Below are positions 34,944 to 42,481 of a DNA stretch of 47,325 bases, piece by piece. The notes under the pieces were generated by a model. The model saw only the letters and a program-made list of their open reading frames with translations, was not told where the DNA came from and did not search any database. The first letter of the stretch is position 1. Each line of letters opens with the position of its first letter. The stretch is from Alphaproteobacteria bacterium. GTDB lineage: Bacteria > Pseudomonadota > Alphaproteobacteria > SHVW01. A program made the translations under genes and the position numbers. The stretch spans positions 1 to 47,325 of the forward strand of contig SHVW01000007.1 in NCBI GenBank assembly GCA_009694085.1, read 5' to 3'.

Positions 34944-35920
34944 TGCTGGCACAGGGCATCCGCAGTCACCGCCGATGGATCGTCCTGGCATTGATCGCGC
35001 TGGTCGCGCTGGCGCTGGCCCCGGTCTTCCTGGCGCCGTTCCATATCCGCGTGGCGCAGCTGTTTCTGTTCTCCGCCGCGCTCGCGGTCGCCTGGACCAT
35101 TCTGGGCGGCTTCGCCGGCTATTGGAGCTTCGGGCACACCGCGTTCATCGGGCTCGGCGCCTTTGTGGCCGCATTGGTCGAGACCTCGTTCCAGATCAAG
35201 CCGGCCGGGCTGAACTTCGTGGTCGGCATGCTCGCCGGAACAGGTGCCTGCGCCGTGCTGGCGGCGTTGCTGGCCTATCCGATCCTGCGTCTGCGCGGCA
35301 TCTATTTCGCCATCGCCATGCTCGGCGTGTCCCAGGTGCTGGGCGAACTCAACAACAATGTCGATGCCTTCAAGGGCTCGCTCGGCATCGTCCTGCCTCA
35401 GATCGCGCCCGCCCATGTCGAGCCCCAGGCGTTCTATTATTACCTGTTCCTGATTGCCGGGGTCTTGACCTTGGGCGCCGCCTTCGCCGTCAAGGTCACG
35501 CGGCTCGGCCACGGCCTGCTCGCCATCCGCGAGGACGAAGACACCGCCCGTATGCTGGGCGTGCCGACCGAGCGCTACAAGACCGCCGCCTTCGTGCTGA
35601 GTGCCGTGCTGACCGGCATGCTCGGCATCATCTATGCCCATGCCCTCGGTTACATCACGTCGGGGTCGGTCTACCGCACCGATTTCAGCCTCAACGTCAT
35701 GGTCTACGCCCTGCTGGGCGGTATCGGCACGCTGGCCGGGCCGATCCTGGGCGCGGGCATCATGGTCGTGCTGACCCAGATGGTGTTGGGCCGCCTGCTC
35801 GATACCCACATGTTCGTGACGGGTGCGCTGCTCGTTGCCATCGTCATGCTGGCACCGCGCGGCATCCTGGGCTACGTGGCACCCCTGCTGCGCTGGCGCA
35901 AGGATGGTGCGTCGCCATGA
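34943..35920 (+). CDS. livM: ABC transporter permease, LivM type
   Basis: A 325-aa permease with about nine helices. Diagnostic segments are GGFAGYWSFGHTAFIGLGAF and the coupling loop GHGLLAIREDEDTARMLGVPTERYKTAAFVLSA. The track starts this frame at 34607 inside livH; the ATG at 34943 overlaps the livH stop by one base and gives the usual length. Its stop overlaps the ATPase ATG by 4 nt. Confidence 0.92.
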   Translation: MLAQGIRSHRRWIVLALIALVALALAPVFLAPFHIRVAQLFLFSAALAVAWTILGGFAGYWSFGHTAFIGLGAFVAALVETSFQIKPAGLNFVVGMLAGTGACAVLAALLAYPILRLRGIYFAIAMLGVSQVLGELNNNVDAFKGSLGIVLPQIAPAHVEPQAFYYYLFLIAGVLTLGAAFAVKVTRLGHGLLAIREDEDTARMLGVPTERYKTAAFVLSAVLTGMLGIIYAHALGYITSGSVYRTDFSLNVMVYALLGGIGTLAGPILGAGIMVVLTQMVLGRLLDTHMFVTGALLVAIVMLAPRGILGYVAPLLRWRKDGASP

Positions 35921-36654
35921 GCGAGCCGATCCTTGCCGTCGCCGGTCTGACCAAGCGGTTCCGCGGCGTGGTCGCGGTCAACGACGTTAGCATTGCTGTG
36001 CCCGAAGGCAGCATTTGCAGTCTGATTGGCCCGAACGGCGCGGGCAAATCGTCGTTCTTCAATCTCGTGACCGGCTATTTGCCGCCGAGCGCCGGCGAAA
36101 TCCGATTCCAAGGTCGGCGCATCGACGGCCTGGATACCCACCGCATCGCCCAGCTCGGCATCGCGCGCTGCTTCCAGATCGCCAAGCCTTTCCCCGAACT
36201 GTCCGTACTCGACAATGTGCGCATGGGCGCGCTGTTCGGGCGTGCCGGCGCACGCGATGTCGAGACCGAAACGGCGGCCGCGCTCGCACTGGCCGGGCTG
36301 AGCGACCTCGCCGATCGGCCGGCGATCAGTTTGACCGTGGGCTATCTGCGCCGATTGGAGCTGGCTCGCGCGATTGCCCAACGACCGCTGCTGCTGCTCG
36401 CTGACGAGCCCTGTGCCGGTCTCAACCCGACGGAAACGGAAGAGGTTGTCGACATCCTGCGCCAGGTTCGCCAGCGCGGCGTGACCGTGCTTCTGGTCGA
36501 GCACGACATGCGCGCCGTCATGCGCGTGTCCGACCATATCTTCGTGCTCGACGCGGGCAGCAAGATCGCCGAGGGCGAGCCGGACCGCATCGCGCGCGAT
36601 CCCCGCGTCATCGCGGCCTATCTGGGTACGCCGGAGCCGGCCGGTCCGGCTTAG
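35917..36654 (+). CDS. livG: ABC transporter ATP-binding protein, LivG type, with a degenerate signature motif
   Basis: A 245-aa ATPase. Walker A is GPNGAGKS, the Q-loop RCFQIAKPF, Walker B LLLLADEP, the D-loop AGLNPTE and the switch His LLVEHDM. The signature, normally LSYGQQRRLE in LivG, reads SLTVGYLRRLE: the central Gly is kept but Ser-Tyr and the Gln pair are replaced. This may slow ATP turnover or change coupling. The ATG at 35917 overlaps the livM stop (ATGA); the track start at 34975 is a run-on. It converges with livF, the two stops overlapping by a few bases. Confidence 0.9.
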   Translation: MSEPILAVAGLTKRFRGVVAVNDVSIAVPEGSICSLIGPNGAGKSSFFNLVTGYLPPSAGEIRFQGRRIDGLDTHRIAQLGIARCFQIAKPFPELSVLDNVRMGALFGRAGARDVETETAAALALAGLSDLADRPAISLTVGYLRRLELARAIAQRPLLLLADEPCAGLNPTETEEVVDILRQVRQRGVTVLLVEHDMRAVMRVSDHIFVLDAGSKIAEGEPDRIARDPRVIAAYLGTPEPAGPA

Positions 36655-37379
36655 TGTCCGAGGAAGGCGCGGCGCACGAACTCGTTGCCGAGCAAGTCCT
36701 TGCCGCTGCCGCTCAACACGATCTGGCCCTTTTCCATGACATAGCCACGATGGGCGATGCGTAGGGATTGGTGCACGTTCTGCTCGACCAGCAGGATGCC
36801 CACACCCTCGGCATTGACCTGCTGGATCAGGCGGAACAGCTCCTGCACCAGGGTCGGCATCAGGCCGAGCGAGGGTTCGTCCAGGATCATCAGCTTGGGC
36901 GAACTCATCATGCCGCGCGCGATCGCCAGCATCTGCTGCTCGCCGCCGCTGAGCGATCCGGCGAGCTGGCCCTGGCGCTCGGCCAAGCGGGGAAAGATCG
37001 CGAGCACGCGCGCCAGGTTGCGCGCGGCTTCGGCGGCCGAGCCCAGCGCGTGGCCGCCCATGCGCAGATTGTCGATCACGGTCATCTGCGGGAAGACCAG
37101 CCGGCCTTCGGGCACGAGCGTGATGCCGTGGCGCACGACGATGTGGCAGGGCGCACCGGCGATAGCATGGCCGGCGAACGCGATCGATCCGTGCGCGGGG
37201 CTGAGGGCGCCAGCGATCATCTTGACCGTGGTGGATTTGCCGGCGCCGTTGGAGCCCAGGAGCGCCACGATCTCACCCGGATTGACCTGGAGCGAGACAT
37301 CGCGCACGGCGACCGCCCCATTATAGGCATAGGCGAGGTTGGCGACGGCGAGCAGGGCGTTGGTGGGTATGCCGTTCAC
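36651..37379 (-). CDS. livF: ABC transporter ATP-binding protein, LivF type
   Basis: A 242-aa ATPase with all motifs: Walker A GSNGAGKS, signature LSGGEQQMLAIARG, Walker B LMILDEPSLGL and switch LLVEQNVHQSL. The track start (37535) gives a long odd extension; a GTG at 37379 preceded by GGAG about 8 nt upstream starts the chain just before ALLAVANLAYAYNG, the normal place. In most Liv systems livF follows livG on the same strand. Here it faces livG, the last codons overlapping (36651-36654), so it is transcribed separately. It should pair with LivG as the second ATPase. Confidence 0.88.
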   Translation of the reverse strand: MNGIPTNALLAVANLAYAYNGAVAVRDVSLQVNPGEIVALLGSNGAGKSTTVKMIAGALSPAHGSIAFAGHAIAGAPCHIVVRHGITLVPEGRLVFPQMTVIDNLRMGGHALGSAAEAARNLARVLAIFPRLAERQGQLAGSLSGGEQQMLAIARGMMSSPKLMILDEPSLGLMPTLVQELFRLIQQVNAEGVGILLVEQNVHQSLRIAHRGYVMEKGQIVLSGSGKDLLGNEFVRRAFLGH

Positions 37380-37581
37380 CGGTTTGGCTCCATGGCGGGC
37401 AAGAGTATGGCCAAGCATGACCAGCACACCACCCATCGTCAAGGACGCGGCCGCTGCGCTGCCTCGTGACGTCGGGCACTGAAACCGACTTCCGGATTTA
37501 TTGTTGCGCTTTGGAATCCATGCAATCCTGGCCAATGGATAGAGAACATTGTGGTCTTCCCGGAGTTATCGGTTGCTGTCG

Positions 37582-38586
37582 ATGACGGTCATGTATCGAC
37601 TCGCCGCGTGCACCTTGTTCGTCGCCTTGGCGCCGGGACAGCCGTGGGCGCAGCGGGCGCCGGCGCCTCCCGAGCCGGTGTTCGTCGAAACCTTCGTCAA
37701 CGAACCGGCCACGCTGTCGGCGTTGCTTGGCAGGTGGTCGATCTCCGGTGCGCTCGACCGATCGGTCTGGGATTTGCGCATCCGCACCGTCGTCGATCCT
37801 CTGGGCAAGACGGTCGGTCGGATCACGGTTCAGGAGGGCGACGCGCGCGATGGGGTTGCCGAGGCGGCGCGGTTGGCGCAACCGTATGTCTGCGACAGCA
37901 CGGGCTCACGCGCGGCGGAGATCGAGGCCGGTCCGATCGGCTTCCCGCCGACCGAGCGGGCCGAGATTCAGATTAGATCCGAACGTGCGACCGGCATCGG
38001 CGAACTCGTCAAATTCGGTGCGCCCGTGTGGTACCGCTTTTCCTTCAAGATTGGCGGCGACTGGCCGCGCGACGTTCCGGCGGCGGGGCGCACGCCGTGC
38101 CGCACGGTCATTCATCAGGTCAAGCAGGATTCCTCGAGGGATGGCCAATCCTGCCGCGCCTGCCCCTTCCTCAAGATCGAGGCGCGGCCCCTTGGCGAGC
38201 GCGTCCTGTTCTACGCCCAACTGTCGTCGGGTGCGCCCTGTGCCGTGCCGCCGAAGGTGCAGCGGGTAAAAATCTGCGTGGTTGACGATCTGGTTCGCGA
38301 GGTCTGGACGCCAGTAAACGTGCGGTTGCTCCCGACTCAGGATTCGAGCGGCCGCGCCGATTTGTGGTTGAACGGGCGGCATTGCGGGACCTATCGCGGG
38401 CCCATGGGCGATCGCGAACATGGCGAGCGCCGCAATGGCTTGCCGATTGTCAACGCCCAGCCCAGGTTCGGCATCTATCGGGACTGGCGCGCGGAGACAC
38501 AGACGATCTATTTCGACCGGATCATGTTCTGGAATGCCGATCCTACCGGGCACGCCGATTGGGGTGTCGGGGCGCCGCCGTCATAG
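37582..38586 (+). CDS. Secreted protein resembling heparin-lyase/jelly-roll polysaccharide lyases
   Basis: A 334-aa protein with a signal peptide (MTVMYRLAACTLFVALAPGQPWAQ). The mature chain is beta-rich; PPTERAEIQIRSE, APVWYRFSFKIGGDWP, TVIHQVKQD and RADLWLNGRHCGTYRGP followed by PRFGIYRDW resemble the beta-jelly-roll lyase fold (family with heparin lyase I), in which a Gln-Lys-Asp type motif and a ligand-strand 'RPxFKxGIYR' pattern recur. Six Cys suggest disulfides. The track start at 37549 lacks support; 37582 or 37591 both leave the signal peptide. It is an orphan with no sugar-utilisation genes nearby. The fold is tentative and the substrate unknown. Confidence 0.6.
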   Translation: MTVMYRLAACTLFVALAPGQPWAQRAPAPPEPVFVETFVNEPATLSALLGRWSISGALDRSVWDLRIRTVVDPLGKTVGRITVQEGDARDGVAEAARLAQPYVCDSTGSRAAEIEAGPIGFPPTERAEIQIRSERATGIGELVKFGAPVWYRFSFKIGGDWPRDVPAAGRTPCRTVIHQVKQDSSRDGQSCRACPFLKIEARPLGERVLFYAQLSSGAPCAVPPKVQRVKICVVDDLVREVWTPVNVRLLPTQDSSGRADLWLNGRHCGTYRGPMGDREHGERRNGLPIVNAQPRFGIYRDWRAETQTIYFDRIMFWNADPTGHADWGVGAPPS

Positions 38587-38716
38587 CGTGGGAATCGAGA
38601 CCCCGATCGTTTCGCTTGGTGACTTCGCGATCTGCCGGATAGCATCGTAGCCGCCCCGGGCGTAAACGGACAGGCCGGTCGGCGTGTTGGATAGACCGCG
38701 CGCAGGGCGACTGTCG

Positions 38717-39154
38717 TTACCGCCAGCCCAGATCGGCCGCCACCATCACCAGATACCCGTCTGGATCCTGCACGAACACCTCGCGCTGTCCGCTATCGCG
38801 GGCGCCGACCCGGCGCCAAACCTCACGTGAGCCCAGATAGAGCGGCCAGTTTCGCGTCGCCAGCGCCGCCAGCGCCGGTTCGATGTTGGTCACGTAAATC
38901 TGGAACATGACGCCTTGGCCGAGCGGATGAGCCATGCCGCCGGTCTCGAACCGGCCATTGCGCTGGCACAGCATGAGTTGGGCGCCCTCGGCGTGTTCGA
39001 GGTAGGCAAACCGTTCGGCCGGCCGCTCATAGGCGATCCGAAATCCCGGCAGGTCGCGCCAGAAGGCCAAGCTGGCCGCAATATCGGTGACGTGAAGCTC
39101 CGGTACCATCTTGGCCCAGCACGATTTGGGCGGTCCACCCTGCGCCTCAGTCAT
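38717..39154 (-). CDS. VOC-family (glyoxalase/bleomycin-resistance-like) protein
   Basis: A 145-aa protein with a VOC paired beta-alpha-beta-beta-beta fold: VPELHVTDIAASLAFWRDLPGFRIAYERP at the start and REVFVQDPDGYLVMVAADLG at the end, the Glu/His-type metal or ligand edge. It resembles bleomycin-resistance-like members, which bind drugs rather than catalyse. It starts 8 nt inside the end of the CorC gene on the same strand, so it is probably the last gene of the aroK-aroB-corC operon. The ligand is unknown. Confidence 0.83.
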   Translation of the reverse strand: MTEAQGGPPKSCWAKMVPELHVTDIAASLAFWRDLPGFRIAYERPAERFAYLEHAEGAQLMLCQRNGRFETGGMAHPLGQGVMFQIYVTNIEPALAALATRNWPLYLGSREVWRRVGARDSGQREVFVQDPDGYLVMVAADLGWR

Positions 39155-40466
39155 GACCTCGGCTTTTCGATGCTGCTTTCGGTGGCACCACGCGAACGCT
39201 CGTGATCTGGTTGCGCTGACGGCGTAGGATGCGGAAGCGGAAGCCGTGGAAGGTGAATTCTTGACCGACCACGGGAATTTGGCGCGCCTCGTGCAAGATC
39301 AAGCCGGCGACGGTAGCGGCCTCCTCGTCCGGCAAGTGCCAATCGAACTCGCGGTTGAGGTCGCGAATAGTTACGGTGCCGTCGACCGCGAACGTACCGT
39401 CGGGCTGGGCGCGCACGCCGGCCACGCGCTGGTCGCTTTCGTCGTCGATCTCGCCGACGATCTCTTCCAGGATATCCTCTAACGTCGCGATGCCCTTGAG
39501 CGAGCCGTATTCGTCGACTACCAGGGCGAAATGCTCGCGCCGTTGGCGAAAGGCAAGGAGCTGATCGAGCAGCGTCGTGGTCTCCGGGACGAACCAAGGT
39601 TTGGTAACGACCGCCGCAATCTCGATTTTGGCGACCTCGCCCGCGTGTTTGCGCATCTCGGCCAGCAGGCCCTTGGCGTAGAGCACGCCGATCACGTTGT
39701 CGGGCTCGCCGCGCCACAGCGGGATACGGCTGTATTGGCTCGATAGTACGTGGTCGATGATCGCCGTCGCGGGTTCGTCGGCATCGATCATAACGACGTT
39801 GGAGCGGTGGGTCATGATCTCGCCGACCTCGACATCGGCCAGATCGAGGATCGAGCGTAGCATGCGCCGCTCTTCCCGCTCGTCTCCGACGGGCCCGGCG
39901 TGCAAATCGATGGCGCCGCGCAGCTCCTCTTCGCGCTGTTCGACTCGGTCGCCTGCGCGCAGACGCACGCCGGCGAGCCGAAGTGCCATGCGCACGACGG
40001 TCTGAACGGCCCGCGTCGCCGGCCCGAGCACGATGCCGGACGTGCGGATGATCGGTGCCAGCCACAGCACCACCCGGTCGGCGTTGTTGAGGGCATAGAT
40101 CTTGGGCGCGACTTCGGCGAAAACCACGACGAGCACGGTCATGACCACGGTCGCATAGGCGATGCCGGCGTCGCCGAATAATGCGATCAGCACGCCGGTC
40201 GCGATCGCGCTGGCCAAGATGTTGACGATGTTGTTGCCGAGCAGCATGGCACCGATGAGCTGCTCGGAATTATCCAGCAGGCGTTTGACCAGATTGGCGC
40301 GTCGCTTGCCGTGCTTGGCAAGTTGGTGGATGCGCGGGCGCGAGGCGGCAGTCAGCGCCGTTTCTCCGGCCGAGAAAAAGGCCGAAATCACGATCAATAG
40401 AACGATCGCCAGGGCCGGCAGCCAGAGCGGCCATTCCGGGTCGTACAGGTCGAGTTGAATTTCCAT
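39147..40466 (-). CDS. HlyC/CorC (CNNM-type) transporter-associated membrane protein
   Basis: A 439-aa membrane protein. Residues 1-190 form a DUF21/CNNM domain with about four helices (FFSAGETALTAASRPRIHQLAKHG; LLGNNIVNILASAIATGVLI; VFAEVAPKIYAL). Two CBS repeats follow (about 210-335: EIMTHRSNVVMIDADEP; VTKPWFVPETTTLLDQLLAF…YGSLKGIATLEDILEEIVGEI), then a CorC_HlyC domain (DGTVTIRDLNREFDWHLP…). Such proteins are linked to Mg2+/Co2+ export or resistance. The track extends it to 41006 through aroB; the ATG at 40466 is right. It lies 13 nt after aroB, a common alphaproteobacterial order. Confidence 0.88.
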   Translation of the reverse strand: MEIQLDLYDPEWPLWLPALAIVLLIVISAFFSAGETALTAASRPRIHQLAKHGKRRANLVKRLLDNSEQLIGAMLLGNNIVNILASAIATGVLIALFGDAGIAYATVVMTVLVVVFAEVAPKIYALNNADRVVLWLAPIIRTSGIVLGPATRAVQTVVRMALRLAGVRLRAGDRVEQREEELRGAIDLHAGPVGDEREERRMLRSILDLADVEVGEIMTHRSNVVMIDADEPATAIIDHVLSSQYSRIPLWRGEPDNVIGVLYAKGLLAEMRKHAGEVAKIEIAAVVTKPWFVPETTTLLDQLLAFRQRREHFALVVDEYGSLKGIATLEDILEEIVGEIDDESDQRVAGVRAQPDGTFAVDGTVTIRDLNREFDWHLPDEEAATVAGLILHEARQIPVVGQEFTFHGFRFRILRRQRNQITSVRVVPPKAASKSRGHD

Positions 40467-40479
40467 GGCGCCGGCCCGC

Positions 40480-41601
40480 TCAGGCCGCGGCCGCTTCGGC
40501 CAACATGGCGCGTACCTCGGCGGTCGCCACGTCGTGGGCCAGGAAAGCATCGCCGATGGCGCGGGCAAGCACGAAGGCAATGCGGCCGTCGCGCACCTTC
40601 TTATCTCGTCCCATATGGTCGATGAGCCGGTCCGGGTCCCAGGTCCGCCGCTCCAGATCGGCCAAATCGGCGGGCAAACCGATGGCGGCGAGGTGCCGGC
40701 GCAGCCGGGCGGCATGGTCGAGCGCACACAGGCCGAGCCGAGCCGACAGATCGAACGCCATAACCATGCCGACCGCGACCGCCTCGCCATGCAGCAATTC
40801 GCCGCCGAAGCCGGTCTCCGCCTCCAGCGCGTGACCAAAGGTGTGACCCAAATTGAGCAGGGCGCGCCGGCCCTCTTCGCGCTCGTCCTCGGCGACGATG
40901 GCGGCCTTGGCGCGCACACTGGTGACGACCGCATGCCGCCGTGCCGCCGCGTCGCCCTCGATGACCCTGGCGCCATGGCCTTCGCACCAGGCGAAGAAGG
41001 CGGCATCGCCGATCAGCCCATACTTGACGGCTTCGGCGTAGCCGGCCAAGCGGTCGCGCCGGGGCAGCGTGTCGAGCGCCCCGGTATCGCACAGCACGAG
41101 GCGCGGCTGATAGAATGCACCGATCAGGTTCTTGCCCTCGGCGGTATCGATCCCGGTTTTGCCGCCGACCGAGCTATCGACTTGGGCCAGCAGGGTGGTC
41201 GGCACCTGGATGAAATCGACGCCGCGCAGCAACAGGCTGGCGGCGAGCCCAGTCAAATCGCCGATCACGCCGCCGCCGAGCGCCATCAGGGCGGTACGCC
41301 GCTCCGGCTTGCGTGCGAGCAATTCGGTCAGAAGTTGCTGGAGATGGGCAAAATCCTTGGTCTGTTCGCCCGGCGGCAGGATGATATGGTCGTGGGCGAT
41401 ACCGGCGTCGCCGAGGGCGCGTAACAGGCCGTCGAGATGGTGGGTCGCGACGTTGCGGTCGGTCACCACAATGACCCGCCGCTGGCGTAGCACGGGCGCG
41501 ATAAGCTCGCCCGCTGCCGCAATCAGGCCCGGCCCAACCATCACCTCATAACCGCGTTCGCCAAGGCCGACTCGAACGCACTCGATTGCGGTGGCACTCA
41601 T
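40480..41601 (-). CDS. aroB: 3-dehydroquinate synthase
   Basis: A 373-aa NAD- and metal-dependent enzyme forming the first carbocycle of the shikimate pathway from DAHP. Family motifs include [27 protein letters not shown], the NAD loop [36 protein letters not shown], and the metal ligands in [24 protein letters not shown] and [11 protein letters not shown]. Its ATG overlaps the aroK stop by 4 nt, so the two are coupled. Length and residues look fully functional. Confidence 0.95.
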   Translation of the reverse strand: MSATAIECVRVGLGERGYEVMVGPGLIAAAGELIAPVLRQRRVIVVTDRNVATHHLDGLLRALGDAGIAHDHIILPPGEQTKDFAHLQQLLTELLARKPERRTALMALGGGVIGDLTGLAASLLLRGVDFIQVPTTLLAQVDSSVGGKTGIDTAEGKNLIGAFYQPRLVLCDTGALDTLPRRDRLAGYAEAVKYGLIGDAAFFAWCEGHGARVIEGDAAARRHAVVTSVRAKAAIVAEDEREEGRRALLNLGHTFGHALEAETGFGGELLHGEAVAVGMVMAFDLSARLGLCALDHAARLRRHLAAIGLPADLADLERRTWDPDRLIDHMGRDKKVRDGRIAFVLARAIGDAFLAHDVATAEVRAMLAEAAAA

Positions 41602-42164
41602 CCCGCCGCCGATTCGACCGGCGTCGGGGCATCGTGGCGGCGGAGCGCATCGATGACACGGTCGACCATTTCTTCCGGCGGGCCCGAGCCCGAGTCGACA
41701 CAGATTTCGGCCGCGGCATAGACGGGATAACGATCGGTCATGAGTTTTTGGAGAATTTCGCGCGGGTCGCCCTTTTTCAGCAGTGGGCGATTCTGACGGC
41801 GCACGGTGCGCTCAACCAGTAAATCCAGATCCGCCCTGAGCCAAACCGAGATACCACGGGCGGCGATCTCTGCGCGAGTTTGGCTGTCTATGAAGGCGCC
41901 ACCGCCGGTCGCCAGCACATGGGGCGGGCGTTCCAGCAGGCGCTGGATCACGCGGCGCTCGCCGTCGCGGAAATGAGCCTCGCCATGGCGTTGGAAGATT
42001 TCCTCGATGGTACAGCCAGCGGCCAGTTCGATTTCCTGGTCGGCATCGATAAAAGCCAAGCCCAGGCGCTGGGCCAGGCGGCGACCGATCGCCGACTTGC
42101 CCGCGCCCATCAAACCGACAAGGACGACGGTCCGGGGTATGGTCAATTCGATGGGGGAGATCAT
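41598..42164 (-). CDS. aroK: Shikimate kinase
   Basis: A 188-aa kinase phosphorylating shikimate. Walker A is [19 protein letters not shown], the shikimate-binding Asp lies in FIDADQEIE, and the Arg and Gly-Gly-Gly loop in [10 protein letters not shown], with the lid [12 protein letters not shown]. The track uses a TTG at 42176; the ATG at 42164 gives the usual N-terminus. It is the first gene of an aroK-aroB-corC-VOC run and is divergent from the 46-aa membrane protein gene. Confidence 0.93.
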   Translation of the reverse strand: MISPIELTIPRTVVLVGLMGAGKSAIGRRLAQRLGLAFIDADQEIELAAGCTIEEIFQRHGEAHFRDGERRVIQRLLERPPHVLATGGGAFIDSQTRAEIAARGISVWLRADLDLLVERTVRRQNRPLLKKGDPREILQKLMTDRYPVYAAAEICVDSGSGPPEEMVDRVIDALRRHDAPTPVESAAG

Positions 42165-42340
42165 GCCGCTCGTCAACTCTCGCGCAAAATCGTAGTCGGA
42201 AGGGCTGGCCGGCGTTGAAAGCCGAGCCCGGCGGCGCTAGACTGCCGCACATTCGCCATGTACGGAGTTTAGCATAAGGCTTCGGGACTGTCGCAAGCGC
42301 CTGGCCGGAGACGTCCGGCGGCGATTTTGAGGAATCCGGC

Positions 42341-42481
42341 ATGAACAAGACGCTCGCTGTTACCCTTGCTGTCATTGTTTTGGTGGTCGGGGGTATCGTT
42401 GCCTTTCTCGCGAGCTGGCAGATTCCGGCACCCTCGGCGGTGGTGGAAATCGTCATTCCGTATGATCGATTTGCGCGTTAG
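42341..42481 (+). CDS. 46-aa single-pass membrane protein (absent from the ORF track)
   Basis: This short frame (ATG at 42341, TAG at 42479-42481) encodes MNKTLAVTLAVIVLVVGG followed by IVAFLASWQIPAPSAVVEIV and IPYDRFAR. A single N-terminal helix of about 20 residues is followed by a short tail rich in Pro. GAGGAATCC about 8 nt before the ATG is a fair ribosome site. The pattern 'W-x-IPAP-x-x-VE-x-VIP-x-DRF-x-R' matches, from memory, a small conserved protein of Rhodospirillales found next to xerD/aroK. Its end overlaps the start of the next gene by 20 nt, so expression is probably coupled. The function is unknown. Confidence 0.65.
   Translation: MNKTLAVTLAVIVLVVGGIVAFLASWQIPAPSAVVEIVIPYDRFAR

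Noticed and set aside
34631-35809. 392-aa minus-strand ORF over livH/livM, with similar ones at 34041-34991 and 12294-13304
   Set aside because: All are antisense to membrane-protein genes, giving Asp/Gln/His-rich products typical of complements of hydrophobic codons.
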